Source of the DNA: Tolypothrix tenuis PCC 7101
Lineage (GTDB): Bacteria > Cyanobacteriota > Cyanobacteriia > Cyanobacteriales > Nostocaceae
Assembly (NCBI RefSeq): GCF_002368295.1
Contig: NZ_AP018248.1
Span: 7,147,323 to 7,211,322 of the forward strand
Length of the DNA stretch: 64,000 nucleotides
Direction of reading: 5' to 3'
Shown: positions 17,614 to 27,074 of the stretch, piece after piece
Layout: each line of letters begins with the position of its first letter
How positions within the stretch are numbered: the stretch's first letter is position 1
Notes under the pieces: model-generated
The model's input: the letters and a program-made list of their open reading frames with translations, nothing else
What the model was told of the DNA's origin: nothing
Database searches by the model: none
Position numbers and translations under genes: made by a program

Positions 17614-17840
17614 TTAAATAGTGACAATTTCATGTGAAAATATAATTAAGAAATTTTTCGTGTTCCCTTTTCTTGATCGACTGTGAGGTTTTGCAAGATT
17701 TTTGCAAAATCAGTGTCTCATAAATTCAGATGTTACAGCCTATGTAGTAAGTACTTGAGTGCTTTTTTAGCAGTTCACTGCTTGCTACTTAATGTGTAAG
17801 ATTGCCTTTGTCAACTTTGAAACTACAGATAACTACTAAT

Positions 17841-17864
17841 GCACACAAGCAATTTATTGTGTGC
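17841..17864 (+). terminator. Candidate terminator 230 bases after ferredoxin gene
   Basis: GCACACAA (17841-17848) pairs perfectly with TTGTGTGC (17857-17864), followed by CTTTTC. The stem is short and the T-run interrupted. Confidence 0.45.
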
Positions 17865-17888
17865 CTTTTCAGTTAGAGATTATATGTA

Positions 17889-17917
17889 GGATGCGTTACG
17901 CTATCGCTAACGCATCC
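17889..17917. repeat. GGATGCGTTA hairpin with CGCTATCGC loop
   Basis: GGATGCGTTA and TAACGCATCC form a 10-bp stem around the nine-base loop CGCTATCGC. The same loop sits in a hairpin at 60727-60751 whose stem differs by a compensating pair. Confidence 0.75.
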
Positions 17918-18009
17918 GCTAAGATTTTTTCAGAAATCAAATCCGATTGAAACTATTTAAGAATAAATTATTATTTTTTTGCTGAATAGTTTGAGAGGAA
18001 TCAGGCATA

Positions 18010-18048
18010 TAAGCTGAATATCAATCATAAATGATGATTTTCAGCTTA
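18010..18048. repeat. Imperfect hairpin downstream of phnE
   Basis: TAAGCTGAATATCAATCAT pairs with ATGATGATTTTCAGCTTA with one bulge and one mismatch. It is 70 bases beyond the phnE stop and could end that transcript, though no T-run follows on the minus strand. Confidence 0.5.
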
Positions 18049-18119
18049 CCAGTTTATGTGAACCGCATAATACTTGAGATTATCTGCTTGAATCAAAATT
18101 TAACCGTATATTTGCTTGA

Positions 18120-18914
18120 CTACATCGAATCTAAACGACGACGTAATTGACTGCTAAAAGCATCAATTACTGTTACTACTACCAGCAATACCAACATCAT
18201 GGTTGTAGCTTTGTTGTATTCAAAACCATCAATGTAACTCTTCAACTGAAAGCCAATTCCACCTGCACCCACGACACCTAAAACAGAAGCAGCACGGATA
18301 TTGTATTCAAACATCCAGAAGGTATAACCTAATGCTAATGGCAGCACTTGGGGCAAAATTCCATATTGGGCAATTTGCAATTTGGATGCACCAATCACTT
18401 CTAAAGATTCTAAAGACCGAGGGTCAACGGCTTCAATCGCCTGTTGATAAAATTTAGCAAGGTAGCCGATGGTGTAAATTCCTAATGCTAATGTCCCGGC
18501 TGGTGCGCCTAGCCCTGTGGCGGCGACAAAAATTAAACCGAGAATAATAGACGGGACGGAACGCACAGTATTTTGGAGTAAATTCGCTAACCATTGCAAC
18601 CATTGGGGCGCAACGTTGCTGGCGCTAGCTACTGCAATCGGTAAGGAAATAATTGCACCAATAGTAGTTCCCCAAAGTGACATCTGTACAGTTTCAATCA
18701 ATGCTTTAACTGCGATATCTAAAACTGTCCAATCTGGGGGGAATAACCTGGAGATAAAATCAGTGATATATGGCCAGCTAGTACTCAGGACTGCATAATC
18801 GACTTTTAGCCCTTGTAATGCCCAAATATAGACGACAACAGCTATTAAGGGGATAATCAGCCAACTCACCCAAGAATAGCGCCGGAAAATAGAGGAATTA
18901 GATAAGTAATTCAT
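18120..18914 (-). CDS. phnE: Phosphonate-type ABC transporter permease PhnE
   Basis: The membrane subunit of a phosphonate/phosphite-type ABC importer. The 264 residues contain about six membrane helices and the permease EAA loop facing the ATPase (ESLEVIGASKLQIAQYGILPQVLP). SVPSIILGLIFVAATGLGAPAG and FEYNIRAASVLGVVGAGGIGFQL are typical of PhnE. It begins three bases after phnC ends, so the two are translationally coupled. Substrate could be phosphonate, phosphite or phosphate; no phosphonate-degrading gene lies in the window. Confidence 0.92.
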   Translation of the reverse strand: MNYLSNSSIFRRYSWVSWLIIPLIAVVVYIWALQGLKVDYAVLSTSWPYITDFISRLFPPDWTVLDIAVKALIETVQMSLWGTTIGAIISLPIAVASASNVAPQWLQWLANLLQNTVRSVPSIILGLIFVAATGLGAPAGTLALGIYTIGYLAKFYQQAIEAVDPRSLESLEVIGASKLQIAQYGILPQVLPLALGYTFWMFEYNIRAASVLGVVGAGGIGFQLKSYIDGFEYNKATTMMLVLLVVVTVIDAFSSQLRRRLDSM

Positions 18915-18917
18915 GAT

Positions 18918-19649
18918 TTATGCTGAAACTTGGGAAAATTTTGCTTGTAAGTTGTCGCAAGGGCCGTCATAAACAATGCATCCTGCATCGACAACGATCG
19001 CACGTTGGGCATATTCAGCAGCAATGCCCAAATCATGCAACACTGTAACAATGGTCATTCCTTGGGCGTGCAAGTCTGATAAAGTCTGCATTACCTGCTG
19101 ACAAGCTAAGACATCTAAGCCGGTAATCGGTTCATCGGCTAATAATATTTGTGGTGATTGAATTAAAGCGCGGGCGATCGCAACTCTTTGTTGTTGTCCA
19201 CCACTAAGTTGACTGGTTTTTTGGTTGGCTAATTCTCTTAAGCCCAACTGATCTAATAATTCTAATGCTAACAAGCGATCGCGGTGGGGAAATCCAAATA
19301 AAGTTTGCCAAGTGGTGCGATTACCCAGCCGTCCACATAGAACATTTTCTAGGGCTGATAATTGCTTAATCAATCCACCGCCTTGAAACAACATCCCTAC
19401 ATCTCGGCGAATTGCAGCTAATGTACGCTTACTGAGGGTGACACCATTGATGAGAATTTCTCCCTTCTCTAGGGGAACCAACCCAACAAGCGATCGCAAT
19501 AAGCTAGACTTACCAGCACCATTGAGTCCCAGCAACACCACAAATTCACCCCGTTGAATTTGGCAATTAATCCCATTCAAAATGGGGCGATTAAGAGATG
19601 CAGCATAAGCTGTCTCCAGGTTGCGACACTCAATGATATATTCCTTCAT
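18918..19649 (-). CDS. phnC: Phosphonate-type ABC transporter ATPase PhnC
   Basis: The 243-residue ATPase powers the PhnD-PhnE importer. Walker A is GLNGAGKSSL, the ABC signature LSGGQQQRVAIARAL, and Walker B ILLADEP, followed by the switch His in TVLHDLG. Length and the FQGGGLIKQLSALENVLCGRLG stretch fit the PhnC family. It is the middle gene of phnD-phnC-phnE on the minus strand; about 115 bases separate it from phnD, and that gap contains a CTTTACC-type short repeat. Confidence 0.92.
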   Translation of the reverse strand: MKEYIIECRNLETAYAASLNRPILNGINCQIQRGEFVVLLGLNGAGKSSLLRSLVGLVPLEKGEILINGVTLSKRTLAAIRRDVGMLFQGGGLIKQLSALENVLCGRLGNRTTWQTLFGFPHRDRLLALELLDQLGLRELANQKTSQLSGGQQQRVAIARALIQSPQILLADEPITGLDVLACQQVMQTLSDLHAQGMTIVTVLHDLGIAAEYAQRAIVVDAGCIVYDGPCDNLQAKFSQVSA

Positions 19650-19764
19650 CCCTAGTTCAATTCCACTAAACAGTTAATTGATAGTTTTCAGCTATTAAGA
19701 AGGAGAAAAGGAAAAAACCTTTACCCTTTACCCCTTCCCCCTTCATCGCTGACTAACAGCTGAA

Positions 19765-20739
19765 TTATGGTGCAATCCCAACTCTTGTTAACGCATCCCG
19801 GACGGGTGCGAGGTGACGATTGTGATCGACTCTCACCAACTCTGTAGAGTTATACAAATTGCGTAATAACGCGTTATTTTGTGATTGATTTAACTTGAGA
19901 AGGGCGTTAATAATTTTTTCGCGTTCTGGTGCGGGAACGTCGTCATCAATAGCGATACCGTGGGCGGGTACGCCAGGAATGCGATGCAGTACGCGTAACT
20001 TGCTCTTTTCTTCTGGTGTGATATACGGTGTATTAAGTGCGTATTCTGACACTACAGCGACATCAGCTTGACCGCGTACCACCGCTTGCAAGGCTTTGCT
20101 GTAATTACCACCGTAGCTAATTTGACCAAAGAAACCATCTAAGCGATCGCTACTTTGGACAAATCCTTGTTTGACTAATTCACCTACAGGGAAAATAAAC
20201 CCAGAACCCGAAGTAGGCGAAGTAAAAGCCATTCTTTTACCACGCAGTTGTTCTAGAGTCGCTTTGGCGTTATTTCTGCTTTTTAAAGGGCTATTGCTGG
20301 GGACAACAAATACTGAACTATAAGTGTGTCTTCCCGAATAATTATCACGTACTTCAGCTAGGTACAAACGAGCATTTGCTAATTGTTCCGCCTTCAACGC
20401 TGGACGGCTACTCAAGAAAGCGACATCAGCCCGATTTGCTCTCAAAGCTTCTACTGCAGCAGTATCATCGCCTACTTGCGCTTTAACCGGGATACCTAAT
20501 TCTTTGGATAAAAATGCTCCCACAGCATTGGCTTTGTTTTGCAAATCTGTAGAATCAGATCTGCTAGGAAAAACTACTGTCAAAGTTTTTAATTTTTGGG
20601 CAAGCAAACTAGGTGCTTGTTGCTTAAGAGCAAAATTAGCGCTCGTTGCTTGCATTTCCCCAAACGTGCTAAATGCTAGCCCTGCAAGTGATACCAATGC
20701 AGATCCAGCAACCAACAAGCCCTTCTTGCTCACACTCAT
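19765..20739 (-). CDS. phnD: Phosphate/phosphonate-binding protein PhnD
   Basis: The periplasmic binding component of the importer. I start at ATG 20739 (MSVSKKGLLVAG), with GGAGAG seven bases upstream, giving 324 residues; the longer frame to 20835 lacks such a site. A signal peptide (residues 1 to about 36) precedes the PhnD-family domain: TVVFPSRSDSTDLQNKANAV, the ligand-loop region SSVFVVPSNSPLK, TSPTSGSGFIFP and GNYSKALQAVVRGQADVAVVSEYA. The ligand cannot be told from sequence alone. It is the first gene of the phnDCE operon. Confidence 0.9.
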   Translation of the reverse strand: MSVSKKGLLVAGSALVSLAGLAFSTFGEMQATSANFALKQQAPSLLAQKLKTLTVVFPSRSDSTDLQNKANAVGAFLSKELGIPVKAQVGDDTAAVEALRANRADVAFLSSRPALKAEQLANARLYLAEVRDNYSGRHTYSSVFVVPSNSPLKSRNNAKATLEQLRGKRMAFTSPTSGSGFIFPVGELVKQGFVQSSDRLDGFFGQISYGGNYSKALQAVVRGQADVAVVSEYALNTPYITPEEKSKLRVLHRIPGVPAHGIAIDDDVPAPEREKIINALLKLNQSQNNALLRNLYNSTELVRVDHNRHLAPVRDALTRVGIAP

Positions 20740-21087
20740 CGGTAACTCTCCATTAGGAAGTATTCTCAATATTTTTGCAAATAAATTGCAACTACTCCAA
20801 GAGTAGAATCTAGGGCTTTTAAGAATAAAAGTCAATACTATGATGTATAGCGTTTAATCAATGAAATCTATAGAGCAAATCTGCAAGTTCAGGAAATATG
20901 GTGTATTTACTTTGCTATTTTCAATAAGAATATGTAGAAAGAAAAATAATAGTAAGTCAAAAATTACACTTCTAAAAATAGCTAAATATTAACAGTAAAT
21001 TTCTGCTCAAATTAACTCAGTGATAGTTACAGAGTTATTAGCATGATTCATATTGTTTATAATATTTTGTTTTATTGGTAACAATTA

Positions 21088-21522
21088 ATGTCAGCAACAC
21101 CTCATTGGATATACGGTATTTTCCCAGCCTTGTTCCTCATATTGTTCATGGTAGGAATGATTCTGACATTCCGTCATGACTGGAGTCGCCTTGCTGAACT
21201 CTATCGCACTTATGAAGAAGCACCACCAAATTTCTGGCGGATGCAAAGTGGTGCTGTAGGTTTGATATATTACAAATCAACTTTAAATGTAGGTGTAAGT
21301 CGTCAAGGGCTTTACTTGAGTATTTTTCCTTTATTTAGCTTTGGGTTACCGCCATTACTAATTCCTTGGAATGCAGTTAGGAAAATAGAAGTAGCGAATC
21401 AACTGTTTGAGAAAAGGTTGCGTTTGTATCTCAGTTCGCCAGAAATCAAGCTGATTCTAAGGGAAGATGTTTTGGAATCAGCTAAGGAATATTTAGCAGC
21501 ACAGGGGTTTGAATGGGTTTAG
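21088..21522 (+). CDS. Hypothetical membrane-anchored protein
   Basis: A 144-residue protein with one N-terminal membrane helix (about residues 7-27, IYGIFPALFLILFMVGMIL) and a cytoplasmic part containing a second hydrophobic stretch (LYLSIFPLFSFGLPPLLIPW). The rest reads like a small beta-rich domain (RKIEVANQLFEKRLRLYLSS, PEIKLILREDVL), a pattern seen in PH-like membrane proteins. No family is recognised with confidence. It converges on urtE, with 47 bases between the stops. Confidence 0.7.
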   Translation: MSATPHWIYGIFPALFLILFMVGMILTFRHDWSRLAELYRTYEEAPPNFWRMQSGAVGLIYYKSTLNVGVSRQGLYLSIFPLFSFGLPPLLIPWNAVRKIEVANQLFEKRLRLYLSSPEIKLILREDVLESAKEYLAAQGFEWV

Positions 21523-21569
21523 ATAAATTCAGCCACAACACCAGGAAAATTTGTAGACTATTGAACTAA

Positions 21570-22268
21570 CTAAACTGCCAAAAATCGTTGAATTACATCT
21601 TGGCTGAGTTCATTGGTGGAACCAGAAGCCACAATCCCGCCTTTTTGCATAGCGTAATAGTAATCAGCTTGGCGGACAAAATGTAAGTGTTGTTCTACCA
21701 ATAAAACAGAAATACCTGTGGTTTCAACAATGCGGCGCACTGCGGCTTCAATTTCTAGGATGATTGAGGGTTGAATACCTTCTGTAGGTTCATCTAAGAC
21801 AAGTAATCGAGGCTGTCCCATTAAAGCACGTGCGATCGCCAGTTGTTGTTGCTGTCCTCCACTTAAATCACCACCCATCCGCGACAGCATGGTTTTTAAA
21901 ACTGGAAATAAGCCAAAAATTTCTTCTGGAATTTCAGCTTTTTTGACTGGGTTCTTTCTAGCTTCTAACCCCAGCAGTAAGTTTTCTTTAACTGTTAATC
22001 GGGGAATAATTTCTCGTCCTTGGGGAACATAACCAATTCCCATTTTTGCCCTTTGGTCGGGTGATTTAGAATTGATTAAATTCCCTTCTAAATTAATTGT
22101 GCCACTCCGAGGTTTGAGTAAACCCATGATAGTTTTAAGTAGAGTTGTTTTACCCACTCCATTGCGTCCAATTAGGCAGATCATTTGCCCAGTTGGTACA
22201 TTCAAATCTACGTTGCGAAGAATATGGCTTTCGCCGTAGTAAACATTTAGGTTAGAGATGTTTAGCAT
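21570..22268 (-). CDS. urtE: Urea ABC transporter ATPase UrtE
   Basis: One of two ATPases of the high-affinity urea importer. The 232 residues have Walker A GRNGVGKTTL, the signature LSGGQQQQLAIARAL and Walker B LLVLDEPTEGIQP, all typical of the LivF/UrtE group. It is the last gene of urtABCDE. A 111-base gap to urtD contains a dispersed GAGACGCGATT hairpin and CATTACT repeats. Confidence 0.95.
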   Translation of the reverse strand: MLNISNLNVYYGESHILRNVDLNVPTGQMICLIGRNGVGKTTLLKTIMGLLKPRSGTINLEGNLINSKSPDQRAKMGIGYVPQGREIIPRLTVKENLLLGLEARKNPVKKAEIPEEIFGLFPVLKTMLSRMGGDLSGGQQQQLAIARALMGQPRLLVLDEPTEGIQPSIILEIEAAVRRIVETTGISVLLVEQHLHFVRQADYYYAMQKGGIVASGSTNELSQDVIQRFLAV

Positions 22269-22295
22269 ATTGTAGAGACAGAATTATCGGTTGGA

Positions 22296-22320
22296 GAGAC
22301 GCGATTCATCGCGTCTGTAC
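22296..22320. repeat. Dispersed GAGACGCGATT hairpin, third copy
   Basis: GAGACGCGATTCATCGCGTCTGTAC is a near-perfect palindrome in the urtD-urtE gap, matching the units at 7970 and 16366. Being inside an operon, it would be transcribed and fold in the message. CATTACT-type heptamers follow at 22351-22378. Confidence 0.7.
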
Positions 22321-22379
22321 AAGATTCAAAATTTATCTATTTTTCCCAATCACCCATTACTCATTACTCATTACTCAAC

Positions 22380-23123
22380 TTACTCTTGATGACCTAAATA
22401 AACTTCAATTACTTTTGGATCATTCTGTACTTCTTCAAAATTGCCTTCACACAATACTGAACCTTCATGTAATACTGTGACTCTGCGGGCAATTTGGCGC
22501 ACAAATTCCATATCATGTTCAATGACTAAGATTGAATGATTCTGTGCGAGTGTTAACAGTAATTCACCGATATTATAGGTTTCTTCATCTGTTAAACCTG
22601 CAACAGGTTCATCAACTAGTAATAAGTCAGGAGACTGGGCTACTAACATCCCAATTTCTAAACGTTGCTTTTCTCCGTGAGATAATAAAGCTGCGGGTAT
22701 ATCTGCTTTGACAGTTAAGCCAATTGTTTCTAATAAACCTTTGATACTATTCTTTTCAGAACTTTCAGCACGCCCAAATAAGGTAGAAAAAACATTTTTA
22801 TTGCGGTTGCTGGTAATTTCTAAATTTTCTCGTGGGGTTAAATTGAGATATACTCTCGGCGTTTGAAATTTCCGCCCAATTCCTCGCCTAGCAATTTGAT
22901 GTTCCGGTATAGAACGGAGATTTTTACCTTTAAATAAAACCCGTCCGATAGTGGGTTGGACTTTCCCTGTAATTACATCTAAAAATGTGGTCTTACCAGC
23001 ACCATTGGGGCCAATTACTACTCGCAATTCCCCTACATCCATACTAAAATTTAACTGGTTGAGTGCTTTAAAGCCATCAAAACTTACAGTTACGTTTTCA
23101 GTTTCCAAAATTTTGGCGTTCAT
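22380..23123 (-). CDS. urtD: Urea ABC transporter ATPase UrtD
   Basis: The LivG-type ATPase of the urea importer, 247 residues. Walker A is GPNGAGKTTF, the signature LSHGEKQRLEIGMLV is the SHG form usual in UrtD, and Walker B is LLLVDEPVAGL. Its ATG lies inside urtC: the two genes overlap by 26 bases, so translation is probably coupled. Confidence 0.95.
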   Translation of the reverse strand: MNAKILETENVTVSFDGFKALNQLNFSMDVGELRVVIGPNGAGKTTFLDVITGKVQPTIGRVLFKGKNLRSIPEHQIARRGIGRKFQTPRVYLNLTPRENLEITSNRNKNVFSTLFGRAESSEKNSIKGLLETIGLTVKADIPAALLSHGEKQRLEIGMLVAQSPDLLLVDEPVAGLTDEETYNIGELLLTLAQNHSILVIEHDMEFVRQIARRVTVLHEGSVLCEGNFEEVQNDPKVIEVYLGHQE

Positions 23124-24219
23124 GTTGCACTTCCGGGTCTTCTTCTAAGCTGGGATATGTGGAAATTTCTTGAGGAGGTTTGATAAAAGGAATCTTTTGC
23201 TGACGCAACCATCCGACTAGTCCATCAGGAAGCACTGTCACCACTATTAAAAATAGTGCGCCTTGGAAAAATAGCCAGATTTCGGCAAATTGTTCGCTTA
23301 AAAAAGCACGGGCATAATTAACTAATAAAGTACCAACAATCGCCCCAATTAAAGTAGCCCTTCCCCCCACAGCTACCCAAATTACCATTTCAATGGAAAA
23401 GGCAATATCCATTGCTCTAGGTGAAACAGAACCACTTTGTAGAGTGTAAAATGCTCCTGCAATCCCTGCGATCGCACCGGAAACTGCAAACACTAATGTT
23501 TTATATTCTGTAGGATCATAGCCAGAAAATCTCACCCGGCTTTCATCGTCGCGAATGGCGATTAATAATTTCCCAAAGCGTCCGCTAGTTAACCAGCGAC
23601 AAAGTCCGTAGGTAGCTGTGAGAAAGATGACTGTAAGGGTGTAGAAAATAAATTTTGTTTTTGGATCGCTTACTGTCGCACCAAACAAAGTTGTAAAATC
23701 TATCAGCCCGTTGGTACCGTTAAAAAATTGTTGTTGACCGTTAAAGAAATTAAAAAAGACAATAATTGCGGCTTGGGTCAAAATTGAAAAATAAACGCCC
23801 TTAATCCGATTGCGAAATACTAAATATCCCAACAGTCCCGCCAGCACACCGGGAATTAACACCACCGATACTGCTGCTATGGGAAAAGAATAAAAAGGCT
23901 TCCAAAACCAGGGAAGTTCCGTTACACCATACAATCCCATGAAATCAGGTAACTCACCAGATGGAACTTGCAACTTCAGGTACATAGCTATAGCATATCC
24001 ACCCAAGCCAAAGAAAATCCCATGTCCCAAACTGAGTAACCCAGTATAGCCCCAAATCAAATCAATAGCTAAAGCCACAATCGCCAGGGATAAAAATCGC
24101 CCCAGCAAATTCAAGCGAAATTCTGACAACACCACTGGCATAATCAAAATCAGGATAAGTGCGATCGCCACTACTACCCCAACTTCAATTAATATTAACT
24201 TTCCTGCCTTTCTTTTCAT
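23098..24219 (-). CDS. urtC: Urea ABC transporter permease UrtC
   Basis: A LivM-type permease of 373 residues with about ten membrane helices. LIWGYTGLLSLGHGIFFGLGGYAIAMY-type sequence near residue 55 and the later AIAGIAGAFYTLQSG and WVAVGGRATLIGAIVGT segments are family hallmarks. With UrtB it forms the channel through which urea crosses the plasma membrane. It starts 40 bases after urtB ends and overlaps urtD at its 3' end. Confidence 0.95.
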   Translation of the reverse strand: MKRKAGKLILIEVGVVVAIALILILIMPVVLSEFRLNLLGRFLSLAIVALAIDLIWGYTGLLSLGHGIFFGLGGYAIAMYLKLQVPSGELPDFMGLYGVTELPWFWKPFYSFPIAAVSVVLIPGVLAGLLGYLVFRNRIKGVYFSILTQAAIIVFFNFFNGQQQFFNGTNGLIDFTTLFGATVSDPKTKFIFYTLTVIFLTATYGLCRWLTSGRFGKLLIAIRDDESRVRFSGYDPTEYKTLVFAVSGAIAGIAGAFYTLQSGSVSPRAMDIAFSIEMVIWVAVGGRATLIGAIVGTLLVNYARAFLSEQFAEIWLFFQGALFLIVVTVLPDGLVGWLRQQKIPFIKPPQEISTYPSLEEDPEVQHERQNFGN

Positions 24220-24259
24220 TTCTTACTTTGCATCCTTAGCGGTTTCTTCCCCAAAAATC

Positions 24260-25420
24260 CTAAGCATCAACAGTACGCCCTTTTTGCGGAAAAATCCCCG
24301 CAGGTTTCCACTGCAAAAACAGAATAATCAGGACAAATACCATCACCTTTGCCATACTTGTAGTGGCAAAAAAAGTAAAAAACTCTGCCAAAGGCTTCAC
24401 AGGAGTTAATAATAAAGCCAGCGTTCCAGAACCAATTAAAAAGTTAGCTGTACCAATTCCCAAAGCAGCGACAATAGTACCTGCTAAATTACCCACACCA
24501 CCAACAACCACAACCATAAAGGTGTCGATAATGTAATTTTGTCCAGTATTTGGCCCTACAGAACCTAGTAAGCTAATCGCACAACCAGCCACACCCGCCA
24601 AACCAGAACCCAACGCAAAAGTGATCGCATCCACTGTTTGAGTTGGAATACCTAAACAAGCACTCATACTACGATTTTGGGTAACCGACCTAATTCTTAA
24701 TCCCCACTTAGAACGCTGTAAGAAGAGATAAATTCCCGCTACACAGATGATTGTTAAACCAATAATAAATAACCTAGCAAAAGGTAATTGCACACCAGCA
24801 ACAGATATCCCAGATTGCAACCATCTTGGTGCTGTGACATCCACATTTTGCGCCCCAAACCAAGGCTGAGTTACTGCTAATTTATAGGTTTGACTTAATA
24901 AATTACCCGTAGTGATTGTAATTGCTAGAGATAGCAATAAAATTACCGCCACAACCCAGTTACGCACTCTCTCTAAATTATTGCGGGAATTTAAAAACCA
25001 TAAACCTCCAAAAAATAATAGAGAAAACAAAACCAAGCAAATTATTAATACCCAATTCACACTGCGGACAAACTGCTGAAATATTAAACTCACTCCCCAA
25101 GTTGCCAACAGAGTTTCTAGCGGTCGTCCATAAAGATACCGAATTACGCCTTTTTCTAGAATTAATCCGATAAAAGCTGTGAAAATAAAAGCGATAACTA
25201 AAGCCAGAAATATATAAATCTCAAACCAAAACCCGCCCAATTGTTTACAGCCATTTTGCACAACGAATGTGGTATAAGCACCAAACATCATCAATTCGCC
25301 ATGCGCCATATTAATCACGCCCATCAAGCCAAATATAATGGCTAATCCCAATGCCGCAATTAACAATACAGAACCAATACTAATTCCATTAAATACCGCA
25401 TCTAAAAAACCTGTTAACAC
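24260..25420 (-). CDS. urtB: Urea ABC transporter permease UrtB
   Basis: A LivH-type permease of 386 residues. The N-terminus has ALGLAIIFGLMGVINMAHGELMM-type sequence, the family's most conserved region, and the C-terminal half has RSMSACLGIPTQTVDAITFALGSGLAG. A poorly conserved hydrophobic insert around residues 110-165 sits where cyanobacterial UrtB proteins are longer than bacterial LivH. About 180 bases with a short repeat separate it from urtA. Confidence 0.95.
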   Translation of the reverse strand: MLTGFLDAVFNGISIGSVLLIAALGLAIIFGLMGVINMAHGELMMFGAYTTFVVQNGCKQLGGFWFEIYIFLALVIAFIFTAFIGLILEKGVIRYLYGRPLETLLATWGVSLIFQQFVRSVNWVLIICLVLFSLLFFGGLWFLNSRNNLERVRNWVVAVILLLSLAITITTGNLLSQTYKLAVTQPWFGAQNVDVTAPRWLQSGISVAGVQLPFARLFIIGLTIICVAGIYLFLQRSKWGLRIRSVTQNRSMSACLGIPTQTVDAITFALGSGLAGVAGCAISLLGSVGPNTGQNYIIDTFMVVVVGGVGNLAGTIVAALGIGTANFLIGSGTLALLLTPVKPLAEFFTFFATTSMAKVMVFVLIILFLQWKPAGIFPQKGRTVDA

Positions 25421-25551
25421 TTTTTTAACCTAATGATGAGGATTTTGTTTGGTATTTGAAAGAGTAAACAGGGAACAGGGAATAAAGCATAATTGAAATT
25501 TTGATGTTCCCTAATTATTGAAAGTAGGGTAACCAGTGCCTAAGCTACTCA

Positions 25552-25594
25552 TAATTGGTAATTACCGATTACCGATTACCAATTACCCATTACC
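25552..25594. repeat. GATTACC/AATTACC heptamer repeat, urtA-urtB gap
   Basis: Consecutive AATTGGTAATTACC, GATTACC, GATTACC, AATTACC and CATTACC units. The tract is in the intergenic part of the urt message and ends seven bases before the urtA stop. Confidence 0.75.
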
Positions 25595-25600
25595 TAGCCT

Positions 25601-26917
25601 TTAGGCTTTTTTGTATTTACCACCCTTAGCTGGATCTGACCAATCACAAGCATATCCCTTAGTTTCTTTCACAAATTGATTCCAAGGAACTGGCTCAACA
25701 GGCGCAGGTGTAGCATAGACAATATTAAACAAACCATCGTCTCTCACTTCACCGATTCGCACAATTTTAGATATGTGATGATTGGCGTTGACTGTGACTT
25801 TACCTTCTGGCGCATCAATAGTTTGTCCATAAGCCGCAGCACGCACTTTCACTAAGTCAGGACTACCTGCTTTTTCTACTGCTTGCTTCCACAAATAAAC
25901 AGCAATATATGCAGCTTCCATCGGGTCATTTGTTACCCGTTCTGCACCATATTCTTTCTTAAATGCTTCCACAAATTTCTTATTAGCGGGTGTATCTACA
26001 GTTTGGAAGTAATTCCAAGCTGCATAGTGACCTTTGAGATATTCCACACCAATAGCTTTCACTTCTTCTTCGGCAATACTTACCGACATCGAAGGATATT
26101 TATCTGGTGTTAAGCCTGCGCCTTTTAATTGCTTAAAGAAAGCTACATTACTATCACCATTTAAAGTGTTGTAAATTACGCCTCCATTAGGCAAAGCTTG
26201 CTTAATTTTGGTGATAATTGGTGTAACTTCTGTATTACCTAAAGGTAAGTAATCTTCACCAACTGTTTTACCACCTAGCGCTTCTAATTGCGCTTTAATA
26301 ATGGTGTTAGCAGTGCGAGGAAAGACGTAGTCTGAACCGACTAAAAAGAATTGTTTACCCTTATTTTTTAACAGCCAATCAACAGAAGGTTCTATTTGTT
26401 GATTAGGTGCTGCACCTGTGTAAAAGATGTTTTTAGAACACTCTTGACCTTCGTACTGCACAGGATACCACAGCATGTGGTCTTTACTTTCAAAAACTGG
26501 CTTGACATTCTTGCGGCTAGCAGAAGTCCAACAGCCAAAAACTACCGCTACTTTATCTTGATCGATCAGCTTAGTAGCTTTTTCTCTAAAGGTATCCCAG
26601 TTAGAAGCACCATCTTCTACTACGGCTTCAATTTGCTTTCCTAAAACACCACCAGCTGCATTGATTTCCTTAATTGCTAATTTTTCAGCATCAACAACGC
26701 TTTTTTCACTAATAGCCATTGTTCCACTGAGAGAATGCAAAATACCTACTTTGATAGTGTTACCACTAGTAGCCGCCGCCGGCGCAGCAGTAGGAGATGT
26801 AGCTGGAGTATTGGTAGCAGTTGGAGTTTCAGTTGTACAAGCCTTAAGAAAAATTGTGCTACCGAGAGTTGCGGAACCGTATATTAAAAACCTGCGTCGG
26901 TTAAATCGTCTACTCAT
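25601..26917 (-). CDS. urtA: Urea-binding lipoprotein UrtA
   Basis: The substrate-binding subunit of the urea importer, 438 residues. The N-terminus RRFNRRRFLIYG is a twin-arginine-like signal followed by a lipobox-like FLKAC, so export by Tat and lipid anchoring are likely. A Thr/Pro/Ala linker leads to a type I periplasmic-binding fold (IKVGILHSLSGTMAISEKSVVDAE..., FGCWTSASRKNVKPV, YPVQYEGQECSKNIFYTGAAPNQQ), which is diagnostic of UrtA. It leads the urtABCDE cluster; a candidate NtcA promoter is at 27075-27114. Confidence 0.95.
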   Translation of the reverse strand: MSRRFNRRRFLIYGSATLGSTIFLKACTTETPTATNTPATSPTAAPAAATSGNTIKVGILHSLSGTMAISEKSVVDAEKLAIKEINAAGGVLGKQIEAVVEDGASNWDTFREKATKLIDQDKVAVVFGCWTSASRKNVKPVFESKDHMLWYPVQYEGQECSKNIFYTGAAPNQQIEPSVDWLLKNKGKQFFLVGSDYVFPRTANTIIKAQLEALGGKTVGEDYLPLGNTEVTPIITKIKQALPNGGVIYNTLNGDSNVAFFKQLKGAGLTPDKYPSMSVSIAEEEVKAIGVEYLKGHYAAWNYFQTVDTPANKKFVEAFKKEYGAERVTNDPMEAAYIAVYLWKQAVEKAGSPDLVKVRAAAYGQTIDAPEGKVTVNANHHISKIVRIGEVRDDGLFNIVYATPAPVEPVPWNQFVKETKGYACDWSDPAKGGKYKKA

Positions 26918-27074
26918 TATCTTTTTTACTTCTCCTCACAAGGATTCAGCTAACTTTTTAGGTAGCTGTAAATATCATTAAATTGTGATATTAGTGCGAT
27001 ATTTAACTTGTAAAAAGTTACGAATTATACAAAATCTTGATTTTGGACAATAAAAATAGAATTGCCAGCGATTA

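Larger units (their letters stand above)
17614..18119. other. Gene-free region with three hairpins
   Basis: About 500 bases between convergent genes. It holds three separate inverted repeats, listed individually (17841, 17889, 18010), and no supported ORF. A small RNA between 17640 and 17864 is conceivable because a terminator-like hairpin lies far from the upstream stop, but no promoter was recognised. Confidence 0.4.
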
